Origin: Gerris lacustris
Lineage: Eukaryota; Arthropoda; Insecta; Hemiptera; Gerridae
NCBI GenBank assembly: GCA_951217055.1
Contig: OX578276.1
Span: forward strand, 36,852,205 to 36,916,204
Length of the DNA stretch: 64,000 nucleotides
Direction: 5' to 3'
In this document: one piece after another, positions 23,820 to 33,653 of the stretch
Position numbering within the stretch: position 1 is the stretch's first letter
Layout: each line of letters starts with the position of its first letter
Translations under genes and position numbers: made by a program
Notes under the pieces: model-generated
Told to the model about the DNA's origin: nothing
The model's input: the letters and a program-made list of their open reading frames with translations, nothing else
The model's database searches: none

Positions 23820-24511
23820 TTGTAGAAATTTCTTGAGAAATTTGGCCTTTTTTTAGGGTTTTAATTTTTTTAAACTTTTATTATATATTAAATATAATAA
23901 AAATAAAAAACTTCCACTCTTCTTTAAAAATTGCTATATTTCGCCATCACATTATGGCTTCTTCAGGCTACAACAATAACAAATTGAAAATAAATTATTA
24001 ATAATGTCATTACATTAAGTTTAAAATAGATCTTTTTATAAAATATAAAATGTTTTTCCTTTAAAAATCTACAAACATTAATATTTGAACATTACCTTGT
24101 AAATTCCCTCTCATATGAGTCTTATTTTGTCAAAAGTTTTCTCTTAATGATTCCAAATGTAACATTACATATTGTCACTGTACATATGAAACTGGGAATA
24201 CACTTAATAAAACCATATATATATATATATATATATACATACACACAAAAATATATATATATATATATAAGTATCACATAGCACTACTACATATTTAAAA
24301 TAAAAATAAAAATATTTCTGAATCCTCCCTGTTTAAATTCCAGGAAGAGACTAAATATAAAATTATTCTAAATAATTCACTATATAAAAAGATTTAATAT
24401 ATAATAAAAGTTTAAAAAAATTAAAACCCTAAAAAAAGGCCAAATTTCTCAAGAAATTTCTACAAAAAGTATAAAGAAGGGTACAAAAGAAATTTTGTTT
24501 TTTATAAGTAA
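23820..24511. mobile_element. foldback insertion with 15-bp TSD
   Basis: AATAATTATCACTTT flanks it exactly (23805-23819 and 24512-24526). Arms of about 85 bp (TTGTAGAAATTTCTTGAGAA at 23820 onward, and its complement ending 24466) enclose an AT-rich centre with short TA tracts (24218-24268). On the minus strand near 23936-23966 is CTGAAGA-A-GCCAT-loop-ATGGC-GAAATATAG. No coding potential. It inserted just after the transposase stop. Confidence 0.75.
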
Positions 24512-24621
24512 AATAATTATCACTTTCACTGATTCAAAAGTAATTATGTAAATATTAACTCAATAAACCTTGAAATGTTATTCTTTACTTATATTTACTT
24601 TACTTAATTATATATTTAATA

Positions 24622-27401
24622 TAGAATAGAATAGAAAAATATTTGTATTTAAAGCAAATAAGCCTTATACAAAGGGGTGTAGCCAAATTACATCAAATTA
24701 TAAATAACTAAGAAATAATAAAGAGCATTAACGACAAAAATTGGATTAACAATTACTCCTCCAGGATAAAAGATCTAGTTTTGAGAATATTTAATACGTA
24801 ATAAAATATGTTTTTACAATTGTTTTTGTTTTGGTAAGTTAATATGGAAGAAACATTAGTCGTGTCTGCCCATTCCTCACTAACTACGTGCATTGGAAGA
24901 AAGGATTTTCTTTGGAGCTCATATATTGGGCATCGTAAAAAAATATGACCTATATTTTCTTGCTCCCCAAGATTACATATCGGGCAGATTTCATTTGTTT
25001 TTATTTTGTGGAGCATCCCTCTAATTGTTAATTTTAAACTATCGAAACCCGCTGTTCTAACCTGTGCAAGAATACGTTGTACTGAGTAAGGTAGAAATAA
25101 TGATGTGTTTAGGTAATGATAGTCGGGGCTATTGCAGCTTGTTAATATTCTGTATAAACTGGAGTAAGATGAGGTTTGTATTCTGTCCAAGTCTTTTTGT
25201 CTAAGTTTTAATCCGTATGCTGTCTGTGTGTTTTGTATAAATGTCGAAGAGAACGGTGCTGTTAGTACTAAGTTGGGGTCGACGTCTATTGTGGCTAGTA
25301 ACTGCTTTACTTGAGAAACCCAGTTATATTTTACAGTATTACCTTGAACCGAATCTAAGTATATTAGACGATTAAAGCACTGCTTCACCAGACTATCATC
25401 CTCCAAGCAATGTATTCTGTTTATAAACTTTAACACTTGACCGAGGATTTTAATTGAGACATGTTGAACGTCGAACTCTTGCCTCACAATATAATGCGGA
25501 GTATTGACGTTTAACGAGAAATAATTTTTAAAGAAGTAGTTTTGTAGAGCTTCTAATTGCTTAAGGTATCGAAGAGACCATATCGGAGAGGCATACAAGA
25601 GAGTTCCAAGCACGGATGCGTTATATACTTGCTTGACAGCTTTAAAGGAGCGATTGGATGCTTTAGCAAGAGTTTCTTTAACTGCACCAGATATCGCCCT
25701 GCAGCGTGCTACTGTATATTTAGTATTTTCTTCGAATAACCCTCTTTTGGTAAAATATACTCCAAGGTAATTAAAACTAGTCACTTCCTCAAGAATTTGA
25801 TTATTATAGTAGCACTTGGGGCGATTTTGGGACAGATTGCCCTTTGATACTATCATGACTTTAGTTTTATTTGTATTCACTGTCAAACCGTTGTCTCGAC
25901 AGTATTCATCGAGAATTTTCAAAGCTGAATTTAGCTGGATTACCGAGTCTGACATTATAGTGAGATCATCTGCGTAGGCTAACAGACTAATGTTTGTTTC
26001 ACCGTTGATGCTTACACCCTCGTATCCTCTTGCTTTAAAGAACGCGTCGATATCGCTAATGAAAAGGTTGAACAAAAGAGGTGATAATATTTCACCTTGA
26101 AGCACGCCTTTTAATATAGATATTTCGTTCGATTTTTCGTTTTTATAAAGAATTTTGGTTTTGGCTTGATTGTATAAACTGATTAATACCCGTAGAAATT
26201 TTGAGCTCAAGTTTACTCCCTGTAGTTTTTTTATTAGTAGGTGATGATCAAGGCTATCGAAGGCCTTTTTAAAGTCAACAAAAGCGACAAATAGTTTTCT
26301 TTTCGGTAGTCGGATATGATTTTGTATCAATGAATTTAATATAAAGATGTTATCGCAACAGCTTTTATTCTTTTTGAACCCTGATTGAGTATCAGGGATC
26401 AACTTATGTTTTTCTGACCAAAGTCGGAGCCGGTTATTGAGGATGGATGTGAATATTTTTGTAATGCAGTTAATGAGTGCTATTCCTCTGTAATTATTTA
26501 AATCGGTTTTTTCTCCCTTCTTGTATAATATTACAGTACATATCTGGGACCAATCACTAGGAGTACTTTCCAGTTCTAGGATTTTATTATAAAATAAGTT
26601 AAGGTGTTGCAGCCATTCTTGGGGGAGATATTTGAAAAAGTCGTAGCTAATAGAGTCAGGACCGGGAGTTGTACCACTCTTACATGCATTGATAGCCAGT
26701 GTCATTTCTTTATTTGTAATGGGTGTGTCAAGGTCAGGGTCAGTCAACTCTGTAATGTTATTGTCGGTCAGTTTTTGTTTGTTATCAGTAGCAGAGTACA
26801 GGTGTGAGTAAAAGTCTTCCCATTCATCTAATCTTATTGAGCCGCCTTTGTTTTGTTTGGTTTGTTTATATTTATTTATTGTTTTCCAGAATTCCTTGTT
26901 ATCTTTAATATTTGAGAGTTTATTTATTATTTCTAATTTGTAAGATTTCTTTTTTAATCGGAATGTTTTTCTATATTCATTGATACATTTTTTAACTTGT
27001 GATTTAAACGGTTCTTGAAAACAAGCTTTTTTACATATTCTAGCCGCCTTTCTTGCAGCTTTTTTTAGAGAGTTACATTCATTGTCAAACCACGGCTTGT
27101 TGCGTTTTTTAGGTGTTTCTCCCCGTGTACTGTGTTTGATTTCAATATGTTTTTTCATACCCAGATCGTCGGCTACATTTTTTATGGTATTTATAAAAGA
27201 ACTATTTATAATGTTTAAGGGCACGGATTGCATTTTTACCATCAGATCTTCTGATAAAGCTGATTTCATATTGGTTGCATACTGTGAGCGTAGATTTACA
27301 TCCCAATTATATTTATCAATTTTCACTAATGGCCTATTTTGGTACAAAGGCGAATCAAATAAACTTTTATCAAGGGTGAGCGAGAGAGGGAAGTGGTCCG
27401 A
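24622..27401 (-). mobile_element. LINE-2: 5'-truncated LINE with 17-bp TSD
   Basis: TAATTATATATTTAATA is duplicated exactly at 24605-24621 and 27402-27418. The 5' truncation falls in the endonuclease domain, just before its SDH motif. The 3' end is (TTCTA)-like repeats next to the TSD on the minus strand. It inserted into the intron of the Harbinger-2 MADF gene. Confidence 0.92.
24753..27401 (-). CDS. LINE-2 ORF2 reverse transcriptase, intact but 5' truncated
   Basis: An uninterrupted frame from the truncation point (SDHFPLSLTLDKSLFDSPLY, end of the endonuclease domain) through a KPWFDNECNSLKKAARKAAR segment and a complete RT domain: GTTPGPDSISYDFFKY, NNYRGIALINCITKIF, FVAFVDFKKAFDSLDH (motif A Asp), GVLQGEILSPLLFN and LLAYADDLTIM (motif C YADD). 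The C-terminus has a CPICNLGEQENIGHIFLRCP zinc-binding motif and no RNase H domain. All visible catalytic residues are present. Lack of 5' end and promoter makes it a dead-on-arrival copy, although recent. Confidence 0.93.
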   Translation of the reverse strand, partial: SDHFPLSLTLDKSLFDSPLYQNRPLVKIDKYNWDVNLRSQYATNMKSALSEDLMVKMQSVPLNIINSSFINTIKNVADDLGMKKHIEIKHSTRGETPKKRNKPWFDNECNSLKKAARKAARICKKACFQEPFKSQVKKCINEYRKTFRLKKKSYKLEIINKLSNIKDNKEFWKTINKYKQTKQNKGGSIRLDEWEDFYSHLYSATDNKQKLTDNNITELTDPDLDTPITNKEMTLAINACKSGTTPGPDSISYDFFKYLPQEWLQHLNLFYNKILELESTPSDWSQICTVILYKKGEKTDLNNYRGIALINCITKIFTSILNNRLRLWSEKHKLIPDTQSGFKKNKSCCDNIFILNSLIQNHIRLPKRKLFVAFVDFKKAFDSLDHHLLIKKLQGVNLSSKFLRVLISLYNQAKTKILYKNEKSNEISILKGVLQGEILSPLLFNLFISDIDAFFKARGYEGVSINGETNISLLAYADDLTIMSDSVIQLNSALKILDEYCRDNGLTVNTNKTKVMIVSKGNLSQNRPKCYYNNQILEEVTSFNYLGVYFTKRGLFEENTKYTVARCRAISGAVKETLAKASNRSFKAVKQVYNASVLGTLLYASPIWSLRYLKQLEALQNYFFKNYFSLNVNTPHYIVRQEFDVQHVSIKILGQVLKFINRIHCLEDDSLVKQCFNRLIYLDSVQGNTVKYNWVSQVKQLLATIDVDPNLVLTAPFSSTFIQNTQTAYGLKLRQKDLDRIQTSSYSSLYRILTSCNSPDYHYLNTSLFLPYSVQRILAQVRTAGFDSLKLTIRGMLHKIKTNEICPICNLGEQENIGHIFLRCPIYELQRKSFLPMHVVSEEWADTTNVSSILTYQNKNNCKNIFYYVLNILKTRSFILEE

Positions 27402-27446
27402 TAATTATATATTTAATACTTATTATAAATAAATAAATTGACTTAC

Positions 27447-27805
27447 CAAATTACTTTGCGTTGTTCTTGAGTCACAAATAAACACTGAATTTAGGGCTTG
27501 TTGTAAGATGTCAAACCATTTTATATTTGGCTTATGAAATTTCATCTGTACCACAGCCTGATTTCCTTAATTTTTTTTAATTCTTGCGAGAACGTTGATC
27601 GTATACTTCTTATTTTGGACTCTGCTTCTTTACTTCCAAAGTTAAGGATTGCCATGGCTGACACTATGTCGGCAATAGCTTGCTGTTTAATTTGCTTATT
27701 TCTGTAATTATTACTTCTAACATTCCACAAGCAGTCGTTCTTGATATATTCTTCTACGAACTTAACAGTCGTGTCTTCTGTCCACTTCGACATGTTTAAA
27801 CTCAC
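27447..27805 (-). pseudogene. Harbinger-2 MADF protein, first exon
   Basis: Starts MSKWTEDTTVKFVEEYIKN (ATG at 27793; an earlier in-frame start is at 27805) and continues DCLWNVRSNNYRNKQIKQQA into the second and third helices of a MADF (Adf-1 Myb/SANT-like) DNA-binding domain. A frameshift near KKIKEI (27560) and a stop separate the last part, PNIKWFDILQQALNSVF, which ends at a GTAAGT donor (27446). The exon joins in phase to 23265. The gene is broken but its layout is clear. Confidence 0.75.
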
Positions 27806-28194
27806 GAACTTAGTAATGTTTTAAGTAATAAATAATAAAATTGTCTAATAGAATAATATTTCAGATTTATAAAATACAATCTTATTTTGCATAATCATGA
27901 AATTAAGCACTCTTGCTAAAAACAGTGTTGTCCAATAAAACATTTGTAAATAATATATAAACAAAGATCTACAAATCTATAAGCGAGGCTCCGCCAAACT
28001 TGTGCATTAAAATAAATTGCGCATGTCCAGTGATTAGCCACGCCCACCTACTAAACAGAAAAATTTCTATTCTACTTGTTTAGTTGCACACTAAATTTTA
28101 ACTTGCAACTTATTACTAAATTCAGTGTTTACACACATTAAGTCACTTAAAATTTAGTTAACCACTTAACAACTTAACACGTGTAAATCGGCCT

Positions 28195-28392
28195 TAAGCG
28201 TACTTCGCTTCAAGCAGAATCTCATATAAATTTCCCATAACCGAGGTTCTAACCTCCATATCTTAGCTTTACACTTTTAGTGTAATTGTTTCTAAAATTG
28301 TCTATAAATTCATGAAATTAAGCTATATTTTGCTCTGACTTATGATTCCTCAATCAACAAACGTAATTTGTATAACTACAAATTTAATAATA

Positions 28393-28429
<37 letters not shown>

Positions 28430-28560
28430 TACCTGCATTAATATAATATAAACTTTAATCTTTCAAGAATTTTTACATTGTTATTTAGTGTATTTTATTC
28501 CCATTATCTTTATACAGTCTGGATTAATATATTACAAAATGAATATATTGCATTCCATAA
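28195..28560. other. AT-rich stretch with poly-A run
   Basis: Contains a ~37-bp A run (28391-28427). Otherwise nothing recognisable. Confidence 0.5.
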
Positions 28561-29060
28561 GTGGATTTTGTTCAAAGATAAGTATATAAATAATAAATTG
28601 ACTAAAATGTTAAATAGGAAAGTTACAAATATTGAAAATGTGATATTCATCCGCAAACTAATCATTATTTAAAAGAATAATATTAAATTAAAATAGAGAT
28701 AAAAAATGGTCACAGTCGAGAAACATATACTGTACAAGAGAAATTTGCTTAAAGCAAAGTATATAAATAATATATTGACTAAAATTTTATATAGGAACGT
28801 TAAAAATATTGCAAATGTGACATTCATCACACAAACTAATCATTATTTAAAAGAATAATATTAATTTAAAATAGAGATCAAAAATGGTCCCAGTCGAGAA
28901 ACATTTACTGTACTAAAGGAATTTGCTTAAAGCAAAGTATATAAATAATATATTGACTAAAATTTTATATCGGAATGTTAAAAATAATTAAATGCAAATT
29001 TGACATTCATCACACAAACTAATAATTATTTAAGAGAACAAAATAAAATTTAATAGACGC
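28560..29060. repeat. 177-178 bp tandem repeat, 2.8 copies
   Basis: AGTATATAAATAATA recurs at 28581, 28758 and 28936. Units share TTGACTAAAATTTTATAT, ATTCATCACACAAACTAAT and GTCGAGAAACAT. The first copy is the most diverged. Unit length is in the range of nucleosome-sized satellites. Confidence 0.85.
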
Positions 29061-29104
29061 GAAGGTAGTGTTCAACCTAGTTTCTGACTAACATCAATTT
29101 AGAA

Positions 29105-29565
29105 TTTTGTGTATATGTTAAACTGTTGGTTTCTCTTAAGAATATGTGGTAGGCGAAGTTCGTCTGCGGGACATAGCCTAGCCCTAGGTATTTGGGGAAA
29201 GAAACATGGTAGAGTGCAGGCGGCCATGTCCTACCCATTTTGGTGGACAATGTTATTTGCATGGCATTGAGTACAAAGTTAGACCAAAAATCAAGTTGAT
29301 GGTAGTTTGTCACTTGACAAGTGACAACTTTGATTTGGATTAATATTTGAATAAATCACTTATCAAGTGACAAACAAACATGAACTTAATATTTGGTATA
29401 CTAAACTAACTTTGTACTCAGGGTCATGAAAATAACATTGTCCACTATATGGTTGGGACATGGCTACTCTCAATTAGTTTGAATTTTTCAAATGCCTTTT
29501 GCCAAGCCAAGTCCCGCAGACGAATTTAGTTGACCACATATTCTTAAGAGGCACCAAAATATTAA
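29105..29565. mobile_element. foldback MITE
   Basis: Inverted ends: TCTTAAGAATATGTGG...CGTCTGCGGGAC on the left (29138-29181) and GTCCCGCAGACGAATT...ACCACATATTCTTAAGA on the right (29511-29551). Inside is a second inverted pair around CACTTGACAAGTGACAA. No coding capacity. It lies just 3' of the Myb/SANT gene. Confidence 0.7.
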
Positions 29566-29612
29566 TTTAAGTAGTTCCTCTGTGTGAGAGCTGCCAACAG
29601 TCTTTCCTTCAT

Positions 29613-29815
29613 TTAATGAGCCTGCTGCTTGAAGGCTAGGGCTGCATTTCTCGCAGCCACCCTCTCTCTCTGCAGGTCTAACTTCTCTTTATGGAGAGCC
29701 TGGTACTGCCTAAACCAGGCTGGTGACTGTGAAGATTTTGCTGCTCTCCTCACAGCAGCCTGGGGGAGAGGGGGTGTGGTCTCAAGAGGAGCAGGCTCAT
29801 CCTCATGCTCACTAC
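29613..29815 (-). CDS. Myb/SANT-like DNA-binding protein, last exon
   Basis: Follows a TGTTGCAG acceptor and joins in phase to 30347, giving GVEGSEHEDEP. It encodes a Pro/Ala-rich linker (APLETTPPLPQAAVRRAAK) and a charged C-terminal coiled-coil-like helix (EKLDLQRERVAARNAALAFK) ending QQAH, TGA at 29613. Short C-terminal helices of this type are common in trihelix-like insect proteins, where they mediate dimerisation (family knowledge, not shown here). No frame break. Confidence 0.72.
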
Positions 29816-30346
29816 CTGCAACATTTAAGTCCAATATACCTATACTATATGTGAAGGTAATTCATATACCAGGCCTGTTTCATTACAATTTTAGTGCAAC
29901 ACTGAAAACTGATAAAAACAGTGCCTATTAAAAAGGGAAACATTTTAATGTTCATGGTTAGACCAAAATTTCTAAAATTTAAGGGTAAAGGACATAAATT
30001 AGAATTATTCTGGAAAGCATCACTTGGGACTTTAATGCAGATTTTAGACCATTGAAACATTAGAGTGAAACAATTTAAGTATGGCCTATCTTAATTATAC
30101 AAAGACCTTTGAAGATTACAAGAAACACAATATTAATGAACAGACAAGACTAAAGTGAATACTGACAATGAATATAAAGTCGATATTTATTCCTTGACTA
30201 AACTGAAACCTAACAATGCATTACTATTATAAACTTACTATAATTCACCTCAACCTGTTATAACCTCAACATTAATCAAATGTGTAAGAGTTTTGAAATT
30301 TGATTTATTTGAAACTCAAAATAATATAATTGTTTGCCATAATTAC

Positions 30347-30511
30347 CTTCAACACCTACCACATTGGAGCTACTGCTACTTGGCTCTGTGACTTCTCTCC
30401 TAACAGGACCTGCCTCTGCACTGTCACAGGTTGTGATTGGATTAACGTCAGGACGCTGCCCCAACAATTCATCCATAATATGGAAAAACTCCCATCTAAC
30501 ACTTCCGCAAC
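30347..30511 (-). CDS. Myb/SANT-like DNA-binding protein, middle exon
   Basis: Bounded by a TTGTTAG acceptor and a GTAATT donor. It encodes CGSVRWEFFHIMDELLGQRP, the third helix of a Myb/SANT-like (trihelix-type) domain with the family pattern VRWxFFxxMDExLGxRP. A Ser-rich linker with acidic residues follows (TEPSSSSSNVVGVE). The phase fits both neighbours. The protein is probably a nuclear DNA-binding factor; target unknown. It could be a domesticated or transposon-associated copy. Confidence 0.75.
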
Positions 30512-30589
30512 CTAACAAAATAATTTTAATACAATTATTTTCTATTCTAGTTGGAATATTATTGATTATTATTCCTACATTCAACGAAA

Positions 30590-30910
30590 TATGCTCCGTG
30601 TCTGTCTGTCTGTCTGTCAGTAACGTTCACGCGTGTGACGATAACTTGAGTAAAAGTTGACCGATTTAGTTGAAATTTGGTATACATGATCCTCTTACTA
30701 ATACTCAGGCTAAGTTCGTTGGACAGCGTGATCCGTTCAAGAGTTTGCGCGCAACGCTCGCGTAAACGAGAGGTACAAAAATTAAATTGGAATTTCAGGA
30801 CGGGAATAGATTCTATCATCATCTATTCGATGAGACAAACATTTTTTTGAAATAACATTTTTTACTAAAACCAACAGCGACACCGCTATGACTTAATAAA
30901 GATCGCTAAA
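30590..30910. repeat. dispersed repeat with CTGTCTGTCTG head
   Basis: CTGTCTGTCTGTCTGTC, then GTTGACCGATTTAGTTGAAA, GCTCGCGTAAACG and ACAGCGACACCGCTATGA. The same features occur in reverse at 59880-60170. It lies in an intron of the Myb/SANT gene. Family not identified. Confidence 0.65.
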
Positions 30911-31583
30911 ACTATTAAAGCGGACCTAAACGTTTATAATAGAGAAAACAACCTTTTTACCGATATCTTACGTTCTAACGTAACGATTTTAATAAAACTT
31001 CATATACACCATCTAATGCACAATTGAAACAGGTATGCAAAATTTCAACTTGATACAAGCAAAATTCTTTGCGTAGTGCCGAGATACATTTATAATAATT
31101 GTTTAAAAGCTACCGCGGGTGGTGAAGATTGTTATAGTCGTATAGTGTATAGGTTTGTTTAGGAAGTAAAGCTTTGTACCGAGTACCCCCACTCTACCCC
31201 TGACTACCCCCTTCCACTTATCTTCAACTATGACATTCATCATGATTAATAAATTTCAATATTCAGTATTTCATTGCAATACGCTCGCTTCAATGATAGA
31301 GCCACGCGATGCCTAGTTTAAAACAAGACAATATCTGATGTAATAATCAGTGTGTATTGTAGGTTGAAAATTAAACAAATTTACTAAGAACACTAAAGGC
31401 TAAGATTCGGTGTCCTTTTATCTTTGTAGTGAGATCTTGTAATTTATATTAAAAGGAGGATTATGCCCTTTGACACAACAGCTAAAAAGCATGCAAGCTT
31501 GACAGCCAATGCATGCAAAAAGCATGCAAAGCTTGTCTTACAACCTTAAACTTTTACTTTTTTAACTAAAGACTACTACATAC

Positions 31584-31695
31584 CTGAAGTGTTATTGTTC
31601 TGCTTTATGTTTTTATAAGTTTTCTTTAGATTTCTGTATTTTAGGTCACACATGTGACTGGGCATCCCCATCTCTAGGGCGATGAAATTACAAAT
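31584..31695 (-). CDS. Myb/SANT-like DNA-binding protein, upstream exon
   Basis: Too short to stand out as an open frame, but clean: a TTTTTTAG acceptor, coding ICNFIALEMGMPSHMCDLKY then RNLKKTYKNIKQNNNTS, and a GTATGT donor. Its phase-1 end joins 30511 to give NTSGCGSVRW. The KYRNLKKTYKNIK helix is the second helix of the Myb/SANT-like domain. The first helix should lie further right, but I could not place it with confidence. Confidence 0.68.
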
Positions 31696-32559
31696 CTAAA
31701 AAAGTAAAATGTACCTTTACAGTGAACAGAGGATGCATATTTATAGCTAATTGTAACAATTAAATACTAATACCTAATTGTTACTTATACCTAACTTAAG
31801 GGTTATCAAGCCAGCAACATATTGCCTTAATCAGATTACACTTTGAAATATAGATGTATTGAAGAGATAATGAACCTTTAAATTATGGAGAGGTTATTAG
31901 TCGTTAAAGTTTATTGAACAAAGGAATAGTATAACTTATACGAACAAGAGTGATAAGGTCCCCTTGCCACAATAGTGCTTGCAAAATTCTCCTTAAATTT
32001 TAAACACTCAAGAAACGTTTGATTTAAGGCTAACAACTTAAGTACATATCAATTAAATACAGACGTATATGAAATATTACAATTACAGAGACCTGTAATT
32101 GTTTTTAACAAAGAACTAAATATAACATCATTTCCAACAATTATTCACATTAAATATTTTTTAAAAAGACAAAAGAAGAAGAAGAAGAAGAAAAAAAAAA
32201 AAAAATCAACGAGTACTTACATCAGCACTCCACACACAATTTGGTTAAGAGTTTATGGGGGTTTCAAGGTATCAGAGAGATTATAACGTAAACAAACAAA
32301 GAAGCGTGGAAGGGCAACGCGAAGATGCAGTCGAGTCCGTGCGAGTCTCGAGTATAGAACGAGATTTGCCGACACCGCTCCCGCACCCGCTCTTATTCAT
32401 ACAACTCCGCACACCGCTTTCAATAGTCCGCCATCAACAGGTATCATCCTATGGTATACTTATATTTCTTTTTTATATTTTTAGCCTCTGTCACAGCTTA
32501 CGCCATTATCCGCCGCCATCTACAGTCCACTGGGAATATTATTTATTCTCTACCACCCG
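31696..32559. other. upstream region of the Myb/SANT gene
   Basis: AT-rich to about 32215, then a more GC-rich stretch (32255-32560) that could be 5' exon or promoter sequence. A GTAAGT donor on the minus strand near 32215 follows codons for CVWSAD, which would fit the missing part of the domain, but a TAA directly precedes that frame. Confidence 0.3.
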
Positions 32560-32561
32560 CT

Positions 32562-32736
32562 GCCAATGGTTGGTTACCATTCTCTTATTATTAGAGGATT
32601 TTCCACCACAATTTTCAATGTGACTTTTTGCTTTGTCTTCTTCAATGAACATAGCTTGGCACCTACCACACTGATACCATCTTTCATAAAGTTCATAAAG
32701 TTTTGGATCAGGCCTTCCACTACGACGGTGTTCTCG
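32562..32736 (-). CDS. candidate exon with a C2HC zinc finger
   Basis: A minus-strand frame after a possible GGCCAG acceptor encodes RRSGRPDPKLYELYERWYQC, then a C-x2-C-x13-H-x3-C pattern (QCGRCQAMFIEEDKAKSHIENC), and runs to a stop near 32560. The composition (basic, Cys/His-spaced) looks protein-coding. It may be the 5' exon of the Myb/SANT gene or a separate gene remnant. No partner exon confirmed. Confidence 0.3.
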
Positions 32737-32755
32737 GCCTGGCCAGGAGGTTAAT

Positions 32756-33619
32756 TAATGGTTATACTGATAATGTTATTAAATTGTCCTCAAAATGATT
32801 TAGATATCTTTATCTAAAGCAGTTTCTATGATAAATTTGCACAAATTTTGAACACTTTCTGGATTGTCACTTAATATATATCACTGAGAATTGGAGCAAG
32901 CCTGTACTTTTGTCATAATTTATTATATTTGGCACATGTCTCTAGAATATGCGGGACTGTCAAGGGTACTATACACTAGGGTGGTTCGAAAAACATCAAA
33001 CTTTTTTTCCGAGTTGCTATAGGGCGAAAAAGTTGCTTCTAGTGTCAAATATAAAGAAAAAAGTGTTTTTGATTTTTTAAAACAACATTTTCTGATCGCG
33101 CATAGCCTTTAAAGTTTTGAAAAAATTAAAAATTTCACAATTTTTCGGATTTTTTAAAAAATATACTCCGTATAATATTTTTAAGTGCTATACTCAAAAA
33201 CCCATTCTACAAATAGATGTTATTAAGAAAACAAAAAAACATTTGCAGTCTAACAACACTTTCCGATCGCGCATGCGTACTGCAAATATCAGTAAAAACT
33301 GTATTTTCGTCTTAATTTCGTTTGAGGCTTGTAATTGTGTGAAGTGATTTTTTCATAAAAAGTTCATTTATACACGTTTATGTTTCTATTTTATCTACTT
33401 TAAGATTATATAAAATGGTTAAAATGTGCAGCTCCTCGCCCGTTTTGACGTTTTAAAACGACCAAGAACTCACCACGAGGAGGTGGCTGCACTTCAAGTT
33501 CTACCCACGCCCTTTCCGACCAACTAACCATGAAGAGTGTGTTTTTACAATACTAACATTACAGATTTTCACTATTTACATTTTACCCTCTTAATCTTTC
33601 TCTCAATCACTATTATTTA
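32756..33619. other. repeat-like sequence without gene
   Basis: Contains CTAGGGTGGTTCGAAAAACA at 32968, which looks like the end of a TIR element whose other end I did not find, and two GATCGCGCAT segments (33095, 33264). Near 33430-33500 there is a hairpin (GCAGCTCCTCG against CGAGGAGGTGGCTGC). Confidence 0.4.
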
Positions 33620-33653
33620 CACATTAATTCTTCATCTCTATGGATGCAAATTT

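Larger units (their letters stand above)
21704..28194. mobile_element. Harbinger-2: near-complete PIF/Harbinger element with nested insertions
   Basis: Left end AGGCCGATTTACACGTGTT, right end AACACGTGTAAATCGGCCT; both continue with AACTAAATTTTAAGTGACTTAA-like subterminal sequence. TAA is duplicated at 21701-21703 and 28195-28197. It carries a transposase gene (+) and a MADF/BESS gene (-), the usual two-gene content of such elements. Later insertions are a foldback at 23820-24511 and LINE-2 at 24622-27401. Its left TIR starts only 52 bp after Harbinger-1's TSD. Confidence 0.88.

Noticed and set aside
28560..29060. CRISPR-like array
   Set aside because: Units are contiguous 178-bp tandem repeats without spacers, in a eukaryotic genome.
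33117..33347. Plus-strand 76-codon frame
   Set aside because: AT-rich, no domain, no splice context; lies in repeat-like sequence.
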